Assembly (NCBI GenBank): GCA_030528765.1
Contig: JAUMYD010000002.1
Span: 1-31,874 of the forward strand
Reading direction: 5' to 3'
Source of the DNA: Bacillota bacterium
GTDB lineage: Bacteria; Bacillota; Dehalobacteriia; UBA4068
DNA: 31,874 nt
Below the pieces are notes generated by a model. It was given only the letters and a program-made list of their open reading frames with translations, made no database searches and was not told where the DNA came from. Within the stretch, counting starts at the first letter, position 1; each line of letters starts with the position of its first letter. Made by a program: the position numbers and the translations under genes. Below are positions 7,308 through 14,563 of the stretch, in pieces.

Positions 7308-8189
7308 GTGGATTTGAACTACTTATTCTTTTTGCAGCAGCTGCGGGAAGCCGCACCGACCTGGCTCAATGCGTTCCTTCTTTTCTTTTCCGAGCTCATG
7401 GGCAGCAGCCTGGCGCTGGGGCTTCTGGCGCTGATCTACTGGTGCATCAGCAAGAAAGACGGGAGCTTCCTTCTGCTGAACTTTTCCGGTGCCTATCTTT
7501 TCAATCAGGGTCTGAAAAACATCTTCCGGGTGGATCGCCCCTTCCTTCGGGATGCCCGCCTTCAGCCCTATACCGCTGCCAGCGGCTATTCCTTCCCCAG
7601 CGGCCACACCATGCTCTCCACCTCTGTTTATGTGGGGCTGGCTGCCCGCCTGCGGCAAAAAAAGGCCCTGCTGATCCTCTGCATCCTGCTGACCCTGCTC
7701 ACTGCCTTCGGCAGAAACTGGCTGGGCGTGCATACGCCTCAGGATGTGCTGGTGGGCATCGCTGCCTCCTGCCTGGTGGTGGCACTGAATTCCTTCCTGC
7801 TGAACTGGGTGGAAAGCCATGAAAAATGGGATTGGCTGCTCTGCCTGCTGGGCCTGGCGCTGGCCGGGCTGATCCTGCTCTTTTGCCCCGGCAGTGGGAA
7901 GGTGGTGGGCATCTATAGCGGAACCCTGCTGGGCTGGCTGCTGGAACGGCGCTGCATCCGCTTTGAGATCCGCGGCGGCTTCCTGTACCGGGCCCTGCTC
8001 TTTGCCGGTGGCATGGCTCTGCTGCTGCTCCTGCACAAGCTACTGCTGCCCGCACTCTTTGTTTCTCTGGAGCCCCAGCTCTCCGCCGGCCTCAGTCATT
8101 TCCTGATCTTCCTGCTGATCATGGCAGGCTGGCCTGCGCTGATGATGCTTTTCCACAAGCTCTTCCGAAAAAGCAGTCCCAGAGCCTGA
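7308..8189 (+). CDS. PAP2-family membrane phosphatase
   Basis: An integral-membrane lipid-type phosphatase (undecaprenyl-diphosphate or phosphatidic acid phosphatase-like), 293 residues. The three-part acid phosphatase signature is present: KNIFRVDRP (ending about residue 78), SFPSGHT with the catalytic-region His near residue 100, and GRNWLGVHTPQDV with His near 142; the usual SR of motif 3 is GR here. Five or six helices follow the family pattern, and the C-terminal half adds a longer hydrophobic region (LALAGLILLF, then ALLFAGGMALLLLLHKLLLP). AAAGGAG is eight bases before GTG 7308 but only two before the ATG at 7302, so I prefer GTG. A family role in recycling the polyprenyl carrier is known; the substrate here is inferred. 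Confidence 0.9.
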   Translation: MDLNYLFFLQQLREAAPTWLNAFLLFFSELMGSSLALGLLALIYWCISKKDGSFLLLNFSGAYLFNQGLKNIFRVDRPFLRDARLQPYTAASGYSFPSGHTMLSTSVYVGLAARLRQKKALLILCILLTLLTAFGRNWLGVHTPQDVLVGIAASCLVVALNSFLLNWVESHEKWDWLLCLLGLALAGLILLFCPGSGKVVGIYSGTLLGWLLERRCIRFEIRGGFLYRALLFAGGMALLLLLHKLLLPALFVSLEPQLSAGLSHFLIFLLIMAGWPALMMLFHKLFRKSSPRA

Positions 8190-8260
8190 GCCCAAAACCC
8201 AAGGCAGCCCGTAAAAAGCTGCTTTCCCCTTCGGGAAGGCGGCGTCAAGGAAAAACTGCA

Positions 8261-8296
8261 AAAAAAGGCACACTTCCCGGGGAAGTGTGCCTTTTT
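8261..8296. terminator. Bidirectional terminator between convergent genes
   Basis: GGCACACTTCC (8267-8277) pairs with GGAAGTGTGCC (8281-8291) around a 3-base loop. Six A residues precede the stem and five T residues follow it, so it should work on both strands, for the PAP2 gene and the minus-strand lipoprotein. Confidence 0.92.
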
Positions 8297-8330
8297 CAAC
8301 GTATGCAGTATCTCCTGCCGCAGCAGCGGT

Positions 8331-9077
8331 TTAGGGGATATAAACACGGATCATGGCGATGATCTGACCATCCTGGATCACGATCTGCGTATTGTTGGGG
8401 TTGAAATCATATTCGATGGGAGAATCCGGCTGAAGGAAATCGCCGGCCAAATAGGTGACCTCGCCTTTTTCCAGATCAGACTGATCACTGTAGACGAATT
8501 CATCACCGTTCACCCGCAGCGTGGTGCTGCCGATGCTCTGCCAGTATTTGTGGTCATTCATGCCGCTTTCAAAGAAGATACCGCTGCCGTCGCCGCTGGT
8601 CAGCTCATAGCCGCCGGCTTCGATGCCGCCATTGATGAAAATACGGCCGTTTTCATCCTGCTCCAGGCTTTCCACCAGAACTTCTTCCTGGCGGAGAAGA
8701 ATGGTATCGCCCTCTTTCATGGTGGCGATATCGACCATATCATAATATTCGTAGATGAATACTTCCACATCCATCTGCATGGCGCCATCGTCATCCAGAT
8801 AAATGCCGCCTTCCTGGATGGATACGGCGACGGTGCAATCCGTCAGATTATTGATATCGATATCCACGGGCAGGGGGTTGATCAAAACGCCTTCTTCCCC
8901 ATCAGCTTCCCCGGATTCTTCGGGCTCTTCGTTCTCAGGAGGAGTGGGCTCCACATCATTTTCCGTTTCGCCTTCCACAGAGACCTCCGGCGGATCCGCA
9001 GGAGCCTCTTCCTGGGGGCTGCCGCAGGCACTCAAAAAGAGGCAGCAGCACAAGAGCAATGCAGCGAGTTTTTTCAT
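8331..9077 (-). CDS. Hypothetical lipoprotein
   Basis: A 248-residue exported lipoprotein of unknown role. The N-terminus MKKLAALLLCCCLFLSACGS is a lipoprotein signal with lipobox LSAC. An acidic Pro/Glu-rich linker of about 60 residues follows (PPEVSVEGETEN and PPENEEPEESGEADGEEG), then a beta-rich globular part (VDIDINNLTDCTVAVSIQ through IVIQDGQIIAMIRVYIP). The linker suggests the folded domain is held away from the membrane. I chose ATG 9077 because the signal peptide begins there; GGAAGG lies 10-15 bases upstream. It lies 89 bp after the SpoIIE-type phosphatase on the same strand, so the two may be co-transcribed. No family recognised. Confidence 0.85.
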   Translation of the reverse strand: MKKLAALLLCCCLFLSACGSPQEEAPADPPEVSVEGETENDVEPTPPENEEPEESGEADGEEGVLINPLPVDIDINNLTDCTVAVSIQEGGIYLDDDGAMQMDVEVFIYEYYDMVDIATMKEGDTILLRQEEVLVESLEQDENGRIFINGGIEAGGYELTSGDGSGIFFESGMNDHKYWQSIGSTTLRVNGDEFVYSDQSDLEKGEVTYLAGDFLQPDSPIEYDFNPNNTQIVIQDGQIIAMIRVYIP

Positions 9078-9166
9078 TTCAAACACACCTTCCGTAAATT
9101 TATTTCTGTTTGCCTCCTCCAAAGTAACCAAGGAAGCGAAGCAGTTTGCGAAGTTAAAAATGCAGG

Positions 9167-10789
9167 CTAATAATAGCGGATCGAAAGCATGGTCATATCA
9201 TCGAAGGGCTCTGCTGTCCCCACGAAATCCTTCACCGCTGCGGAAACATTGTGCAGCAGCTCCTCAGAGCTGACATCCGGCTGCCGATTCAGGGCATCCA
9301 GGATCCGCTGGATGGTAAACATTTCTTCCTGTCGGTCAGAGGCTTCGGGAAGCCCATCCGTATACAAAAAGAGAGAGCTGCCCTTTTCCAGCGTGAAGCT
9401 GTATTCGAAGCATTTCACCTCCGGCAGGGGGCCAAGAACAAAGCCGTGCTGATCCCGGAGGATCTCAAATTCCCCATTGGGCTTGCGGATGATGGGCCAT
9501 TCATGACCGGCATTCACAGCCCGCACCTGCCCGGTTTTGATGTTCAGGATACCAAACCAGACGGTGACGAACATATCGTCCTCATTGTTCTTGTTAAGGA
9601 GCACGTTCGTATCTTCCAGGAGCTGCTCCAGGGAGCCCCCCTGCTGCTGCGCCCGGCTGTTCAGCAGGATCATGGAGCGCATCATGAAGAGGGCTGCAGG
9701 GACACCCTTGCCGGAGACATCGGCAATAATCAGGCACAGCTGCTCTTCATCAATGAAGAAATAATCGTAGAAATCCCCGCCTACCTCCTTGGCAGGGGTC
9801 ATGCTGGCGTAGATATCCAGCTCCGGATGTTCCGGGAAGGGCGGGAATACCTTCGGCAGCATATTGGCCTGAATGCTTGCCGCCAGGGAAAGCTCTGTTG
9901 CCAGCCGCTCCCGCTCTGCCGTAGCCTGGGTCAGGTTTTCCATATATTTAAGAATATCCTTCTCCATCTTTGCCACGGAAGAGCCCAGCTCCGAGATCTC
10001 CCGGATCTTACTGAGCTTCATCAGGCTCGTCCCGCTGTAGCCCCGGTTCTCTTTGGCAAAGCGCTTTGCCTCCTTGATGATCTTCCGGACGGGCAGCACG
10101 AATTCATGCTTCAGATAAAACGCCACCAGCAAAGCAGAAAGGATCGCCATGGAGATCGTGGCATAGGCGACGCTGTTCAGATAGGTTTCCCGGCCGGATT
10201 TCAGGCCGGACATGGGCCGCTCCACGCAGAGGATGGCCGTGACCTCCTCCTGGGAGTTTTTAATGGGGATCAGGGAGGTGATGTGGGGCTCCCGGCCGTT
10301 CAGGCCGCTGGTCCGCACCACAGTTCCCTGCTCCAGGCCGTTTTCATAAATATTCTGATAGATCTGGCGGTATTCCTCATTGGTGGTATCCCGAAGATAG
10401 CCGACCTCCCAGGGGCTATAGCCGCTGGCATCGTTCACCGTATTGAAAACCGAAAGGAAGCGGCCGTAATCAGAGGTATCCACAGCGATCACATAAATCA
10501 GCGTGGCCTGCTGCTTCTGGCAAAGCACATCCATACGCTGCCAGCGGCTCCTGTAATCCGGATCCCGCATGCCCTTTTCCAGGTAATGATCGATCTTATC
10601 CCCATCCACCAGGGTAGCAGCCGTTTCCGCAGTGCGGAAGGCCGCATCATTGTATTCACTGGTCAAGGTATCCGTGAAACCGATATAGCCGATCACACTG
10701 ATCGTCAAATTGAAGGTACAGAGCAGGATCAGGATGCCGCAAATCATCCGGAAAGCCAGGCCGGAGGTGAATTTATGGTTTTTCGCCAT
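9167..10789 (-). CDS. Membrane-anchored SpoIIE/RsbU-type PP2C serine phosphatase with HAMP region
   Basis: A signalling phosphatase of 540 residues. A first membrane helix lies at about 13-36 (MICGILILLCTFNLTISVIG), an extracytoplasmic sensor region at about 37-210 (Cache-like in layout), and a second helix at about 216-236 (AYATISMAILSALLVAFYLK), followed by HAMP-like LPVRKIIKEAKRFAKENRG and a coiled linker. A complete SpoIIE domain follows: LAASIQANMLPKVFPPFPEH, then AKEVGGDFYDYF (Asp about 339), LIIADVSGKGVPAALFMM, and C-terminal PFDDMTMLSIRYY. Members of this class dephosphorylate anti-anti-sigma factors or yield second-messenger-like outputs; no such partner is in the window. AAGGAAG lies about nine bases before ATG 10789; the longer open frame is translated noise. 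Confidence 0.93.
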   Translation of the reverse strand: MAKNHKFTSGLAFRMICGILILLCTFNLTISVIGYIGFTDTLTSEYNDAAFRTAETAATLVDGDKIDHYLEKGMRDPDYRSRWQRMDVLCQKQQATLIYVIAVDTSDYGRFLSVFNTVNDASGYSPWEVGYLRDTTNEEYRQIYQNIYENGLEQGTVVRTSGLNGREPHITSLIPIKNSQEEVTAILCVERPMSGLKSGRETYLNSVAYATISMAILSALLVAFYLKHEFVLPVRKIIKEAKRFAKENRGYSGTSLMKLSKIREISELGSSVAKMEKDILKYMENLTQATAERERLATELSLAASIQANMLPKVFPPFPEHPELDIYASMTPAKEVGGDFYDYFFIDEEQLCLIIADVSGKGVPAALFMMRSMILLNSRAQQQGGSLEQLLEDTNVLLNKNNEDDMFVTVWFGILNIKTGQVRAVNAGHEWPIIRKPNGEFEILRDQHGFVLGPLPEVKCFEYSFTLEKGSSLFLYTDGLPEASDRQEEMFTIQRILDALNRQPDVSSEELLHNVSAAVKDFVGTAEPFDDMTMLSIRYY

Positions 10790-11120
10790 ATCTCTATCTT
10801 CCTTTCCATGACACAGCAGCCACACAGCCGGCCCCCCACACAGGGAAAGGAGACGGGGGAACAGGTGGCAGAGCCTGGGTATTCCGGCTGCTTTTGCGGC
10901 AGCAGCCCCGACAAGCTCCACCGGACAGCTGCCCATGCTTCCGGCTTCTTTTCTGTGGCCTCAATGAGAACAGACTCTTTTTTCCAAAAATGTTCCGGGA
11001 AAAACAAATTTTCGCTTCGGACAACATTTTTTATTTTATCATAGATCCTCCGCGAAAGATATAGCTTTACGAATAAAAAAACAGAAAAACCGGGCCTGCG
11101 GCGGCGCAGCCAACACAAAA
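10790..11120. other. Intergenic region between divergent genes
   Basis: No convincing gene on either strand. It must hold the promoter of the minus-strand phosphatase (a weak TATGAT on that strand near 11039-11044 is a candidate), and it becomes very AT-rich towards the kinase-like gene. I see no palindromic operator. Confidence 0.5.
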
Positions 11121-11178
11121 ATTTTTTCTTTTTTTCTGAAACCAAACAAGCGTTTTTATGCTATTATTTGTTAGAGAG
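11121..11178 (+). promoter_or_regulatory. Island promoter element, copy 1
   Basis: A T-tract (TTTTTTCTTTTTTT, about 11122-11135) is followed by CTGAAACCA and then the extended -10 ATGCTATTAT (TATTAT at 11162-11167), with TTGTTAGAGAG directly after. The CTGAAA to TATTAT distance is 20 bases, long for a normal -35, so the extended -10 and T-tract may be what matters. The same arrangement recurs at 13866-13922 and, in part, at 14390-14450. Confidence 0.65.
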
Positions 11179-11237
11179 AGTTCCTTGAGAAAACACTCGA
11201 TTTACCAAAAATCAGCAGCACGAGGAGGATGACAAAA

Positions 11238-13700
11238 ATGGGGAATACGAGATTTGAAATGATACAATTCGCGCAGGAATCTTTGAAGGCCCTTTCCAAT
11301 TGGCAAAAAGAATATGAAGGTGAAGACAAGCAGCAGCAGTTCCAAAAATACACGGAATACATGACGGCTGTAGCTGATCTTTTCTCTGATATCGATACCT
11401 ATTTCAAAGCGGATCAAAACGGCATTTACCCCCGGATGGATGAAAAAAAGGTGCAGGCACTGCGTGATAAATATATGGAGATCAACAAGCGCACCGGTGA
11501 GCTTATTGAGGAGATCGAAGCAGGCAATCTTTTCGCAGACAGCGAAAACGGGACGAAGATCAATGATTTGGCTCTGGACTTTTTAGGCCTGCTCCGCCGT
11601 GATTACCGCATTCTTTCCAGCACTCTGCAGGTGGAAAATAAATCTCTGGCTGAGATTTTGGCCCATGAGCGCAGCTATGAGCTGGATGTAAACGACCAGG
11701 AGCTTTCTGTAGGCGGTGCCCGCCAAAGCGAACGCATCCCCGTCAGCTATACGGATCAAAACGGAGACCTGCACCAAGGCTTCTTCACTCCCGCCCAGGA
11801 AGACGCCCTCAAGGGCGCGAAAAAAATTGATGCACTCTGGGAGAAAACACTGAAGGAATATCCGGAGTATGCAGATGTATTCAACGCTTTCAGAGGGCAG
11901 CAAGCGCTCCTTTACATCTTCCTCCCGGATAACGAAGCCAAGCTGAACAAAGCTCTCAGCGACAAAGATACAGCCAAGGAAATGCTGAAAGAGATCCTTA
12001 CCAAAAAATACGAGGGGCAGGAAGAAGAGCTGAATCCCCTTCTGGCAAAACTGGAGAATAACCCGGATCTTGTCCCCGCATTATTCGGCTTTGCAAAAGA
12101 ATATTCCAACATCATCAATCAGAACAATGTTCAGCAGTACGGCGTGCAAGCGGATACGAAGAGCACCTGCAGCGATGCGCTCCGCAATGCAGCAATGACC
12201 AGCATGGCGGATTATCTGGGCCTGCAGAACCTGATCTCCCGCTCCGTCCCGATGAAGCTGCTGCACAATGGCAAAGAGATCTCCGGCGTTTTCATGGAAA
12301 AGGCCGTTGGTGAAGATCTGAGCCAGGTCTCCTCGGCGGATAACCTGTTTGAAGCAGGGGAAGCCGAGCTGGATAACCCTGCCGCCTTCAAGAGCATTGC
12401 TGATCTGCAGATCCTGGACCTGATCTGCGGCAATGTGGACCGCCACCCCGGCAACATGTTCTATCAGTTCAATGAAGAAGGCAAACTCATCGGCGTTCAG
12501 GGTATTGATAATGACTGCTCCTTCGGGAAAGTCCCGATCAGCGAGAACCATGGACAAATGCAGTTTCTGGGGACCAAGGACATTCTGGTCATCAGCGAAA
12601 GCATGGCAAAAAAAGTTCTGCAGCTGAACGAGGACAATCTGGATTCCGTTCTGGATGCTTTCCCCTTTTCCGACGATGAGATGAATGCTGCCATGGGCCG
12701 CATCGAAAAATTGCAGGCGGCCATCAAGGAAGGGCAGGAATATTACAACCAGAACCCCGAAGCAAAGCTCACCCAGGGCAAGCTGAAGATCGTCAAGGAC
12801 GATGAATGGCAGAACTATAAGCTGGAAGATCTGGCCAGCCAGAAAACAGAAGAATATACCAGCACGAACTACTTCACTACGATCAAGAATCTGCCGAATT
12901 CAGTTTCTGCGAACATCAACAAACAAAGAACACGGAAGGAGCAGAAAGAAAAATTCCCGGAACTCTTCCCCAAAAAGAGCACAAAAGAAGCAAAGGGCGA
13001 GCTCCTGGAAGAACTGAACGCTCCCGGCATCAAGAATACCGAAAGAAAGCTGAACACTCTGGAAAAACAGATGGAGGAGGCAAACAAAGGTTTCTTCATC
13101 GGCTCCAAGGAATTTGATAACATGATGGCAGCTTTCCGCAGCACCAAGGCGCTTTCCAAAGAAAACAACCCCGAGATGACCACCGGGAAGATCGAATCCC
13201 TGCAGAAATCGTATCAGGATATGCTGGGCCAGATCGATAAATACCTCAAAAAGAAAGAAAAAGAAGAATCTGAGCTGACAGCAAAAGGCAAAACGCCTTC
13301 CGATGTTATGAAAAAGCGCATGAAATTTGCTTCCGGCCTGAAGGAATTCGTGGGAGAACGTCTCTCCGGCCTGGATATCACCATGGATCAGATCAACCAG
13401 GAAAAAATCGCCATTGCCGAAAAGGTCGTTCTGCGTACCTTTGAAAATGAGAATATTGAACCTACGTTCGGGGCATCGAGAACAGCTTATCTTGAGCTGG
13501 CAAATGCTCCCATATTCAAGAGCTACATTTCCGGGATGAGCCGGCAGGAGCTGAAGGATACGGCTGCCAAGGATAAAGGCGCAATCAATACCGAGTTGCT
13601 CACGCACCTGAATAACGAGAAGCACAATGAGCCTTTGATACGCATCAAGAACGAACCGAAAAAGCAGCAGGATCTCTCAAAAAACATTGCGAGCATCTAA
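11238..13700 (+). CDS. Large protein with PI3/4-kinase/HipA-like kinase-fold signature
   Basis: An 820-residue cytoplasmic-type protein with no signal peptide or membrane helix. The middle part carries an atypical kinase signature: an N-lobe-like stretch with DALRNAAMTSMADYLGLQNL (about 315-335) and SGVFMEKAVGEDL, then LQILDLICGNVDRHPGN with the catalytic-loop motif DRHPGN at 401-406, and a metal-binding-like GIDND at 422-426. DRHxxN followed by D-N-D is the pattern of the PI3/4-kinase and HipA-type folds, so ATP-dependent phosphotransfer is likely; the substrate is unknown. The N-terminal 300 residues and C-terminal 350 residues are helical and charged and match nothing I know. I chose ATG 11238, nine bases after GAGGAGG; ATG 11229 overlaps that site. 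It heads the paralogue island. Confidence 0.8.
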   Translation: MGNTRFEMIQFAQESLKALSNWQKEYEGEDKQQQFQKYTEYMTAVADLFSDIDTYFKADQNGIYPRMDEKKVQALRDKYMEINKRTGELIEEIEAGNLFADSENGTKINDLALDFLGLLRRDYRILSSTLQVENKSLAEILAHERSYELDVNDQELSVGGARQSERIPVSYTDQNGDLHQGFFTPAQEDALKGAKKIDALWEKTLKEYPEYADVFNAFRGQQALLYIFLPDNEAKLNKALSDKDTAKEMLKEILTKKYEGQEEELNPLLAKLENNPDLVPALFGFAKEYSNIINQNNVQQYGVQADTKSTCSDALRNAAMTSMADYLGLQNLISRSVPMKLLHNGKEISGVFMEKAVGEDLSQVSSADNLFEAGEAELDNPAAFKSIADLQILDLICGNVDRHPGNMFYQFNEEGKLIGVQGIDNDCSFGKVPISENHGQMQFLGTKDILVISESMAKKVLQLNEDNLDSVLDAFPFSDDEMNAAMGRIEKLQAAIKEGQEYYNQNPEAKLTQGKLKIVKDDEWQNYKLEDLASQKTEEYTSTNYFTTIKNLPNSVSANINKQRTRKEQKEKFPELFPKKSTKEAKGELLEELNAPGIKNTERKLNTLEKQMEEANKGFFIGSKEFDNMMAAFRSTKALSKENNPEMTTGKIESLQKSYQDMLGQIDKYLKKKEKEESELTAKGKTPSDVMKKRMKFASGLKEFVGERLSGLDITMDQINQEKIAIAEKVVLRTFENENIEPTFGASRTAYLELANAPIFKSYISGMSRQELKDTAAKDKGAINTELLTHLNNEKHNEPLIRIKNEPKKQQDLSKNIASI

Positions 13701-13738
13701 GCCCCGGTCTCAGGCTTTCAAAACCTAAACATCAGCAA

Positions 13739-13782
13739 AAAAGCAGGGCATCTCCCGCAAGGGTTTTGCCCTGCTTTTCTAA
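13739..13782 (+). terminator. Rho-independent terminator of the kinase-like gene
   Basis: AAAAGCAGGGCA (13739-13750) pairs with TGCCCTGCTTTT (13767-13778). Inside, CCC-gcaa-GGG extends the fold. It lies 40 bp after the stop codon, so the kinase-like gene is probably a transcription unit of its own. Confidence 0.85.
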
Positions 13783-13865
13783 ATAAAGCCCGCTATAAAG
13801 CTCGCTGCTTCCGCAAGGAGCGCAAAGCTGCCGGCAGGCTCTTCGGCCCGGGGCAAAGAATCCCG

Positions 13866-13922
13866 TTTTTTTCTTTTTTTGAAACCATATACCCTTTTTT
13901 GTGCTATTATTTATTAGAGAGG
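13866..13922 (+). promoter_or_regulatory. Island promoter element, copy 2
   Basis: TTTTTTTCTTTTTTTGAAACCA is followed by TGTGCTATTAT (TATTAT at 13905-13910) and TTATTAGAGAGG. It is close to copy 1 across the T-tract, the TGAAACCA and the whole -10 region. No gene starts within 640 bp downstream, so it either drives a non-coding transcript, gives the next gene a long leader, or marks a lost gene. Confidence 0.65.
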
Positions 13923-14389
13923 CTTTGCTGCAAGGCTCCTGATCTGCCAAGGAAAACGCAAGATCCGGGAAGAAACGCAGAAAAAGGGGAGGGCTGCCAC
14001 GAGCTTTGCAATGCTGCTGGTGCAGGCTTCCTTCAGGAGCAATGGCAGTGAGAAAAGATACGCCCAAGCGCAGATAAAGGAGCAGGGTCGGTGCGCTCCC
14101 GGCCTGTGCGATGAAGGCAGCAGCTCGCTTTTCTGCTGCCCATCTCTATTGCAAAGCCAATACTTCCCGCCCGGGCGAAAAGGCGGGACAAAGCGCCGAA
14201 AGCCCGCGCCCCGGACGAAGCCCCGGCACACTGCGGAGGAACACTGCCGCCGGGGCCGGCTTCCGCAAAAAAGATCCGCTTTTTGCGTTCTGCTTTTCTG
14301 CTTCAGCCCTTAAAAACAGCCGGAAAAGCAGAGTGTTTTCTGCAAAGGCTTTCATTTTGCTTTTTCTGCGGAAAACAGTCCTGTTTTCT
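13923..14389 (+). other. GC-rich structured spacer without a credible gene
   Basis: An open frame runs through from 14111 into the next gene, but its product is a low-complexity Arg/Ser/Phe sequence with no ribosome binding site, and I do not accept it. The region holds several inverted repeats: TCCCGCC/GGCGGGA (14165-14171 and 14182-14188), GCCCCGG/CCGGGGC (14208-14214 and 14250-14256) and TCTGCTTTTC/GAAAAGCAGA (14289-14298 and 14323-14332). With the promoter element directly upstream, a structured leader or small RNA is possible. Confidence 0.4.
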
Positions 14390-14450
14390 GCAAAATTTTT
14401 TCTTTTTTTTGCTGCGATTCCTGTAAAACTCTGGTACTATTATTTATATG
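14390..14450 (+). promoter_or_regulatory. Island promoter element, copy 3 (diverged)
   Basis: A T-tract (ATTTTTTCTTTTTTTTG, about 14395-14411) is followed by GGTACTATTATTTATATGG (TATTAT at 14438-14443). It keeps the T-tract and CTATTATTTAT core of copies 1 and 2 but not the TGAAACC part or the AGAGAG. It lies about 115 bp upstream of the first paralogue. Confidence 0.55.
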
Positions 14451-14563
14451 GCCTGTTCCCATATCCCCTAAACTTCCTTCTGCTTTCCGGAAAACTTCTG
14501 CACAGTTCCTCCGGAGGCAGCAAAAAATCAGGAAAGGGAAACCTGCTGAAAAGGAGCGAAAAA

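Noticed and set aside
9251..11044. 597-codon plus-strand open frame over the SpoIIE-type phosphatase
   Set aside because: Antisense of a clear phosphatase gene; the product is His/Gln/Ile-rich with no domain and no ribosome binding site.
11229..11237. ATG 11229 as start of the kinase-like gene
   Set aside because: It overlaps the GAGGAGG site itself; ATG 11238 has a nine-base spacing.
14111..14563. In-frame N-terminal extension of paralogue 1 from ATG 14111
   Set aside because: No ribosome binding site at 14111, low-complexity Arg/Ser/Phe product, no similarity to the heads of other family members, and the third promoter element lies inside it. ATG 14564 has AAGGAG at the right distance and a family-like start.
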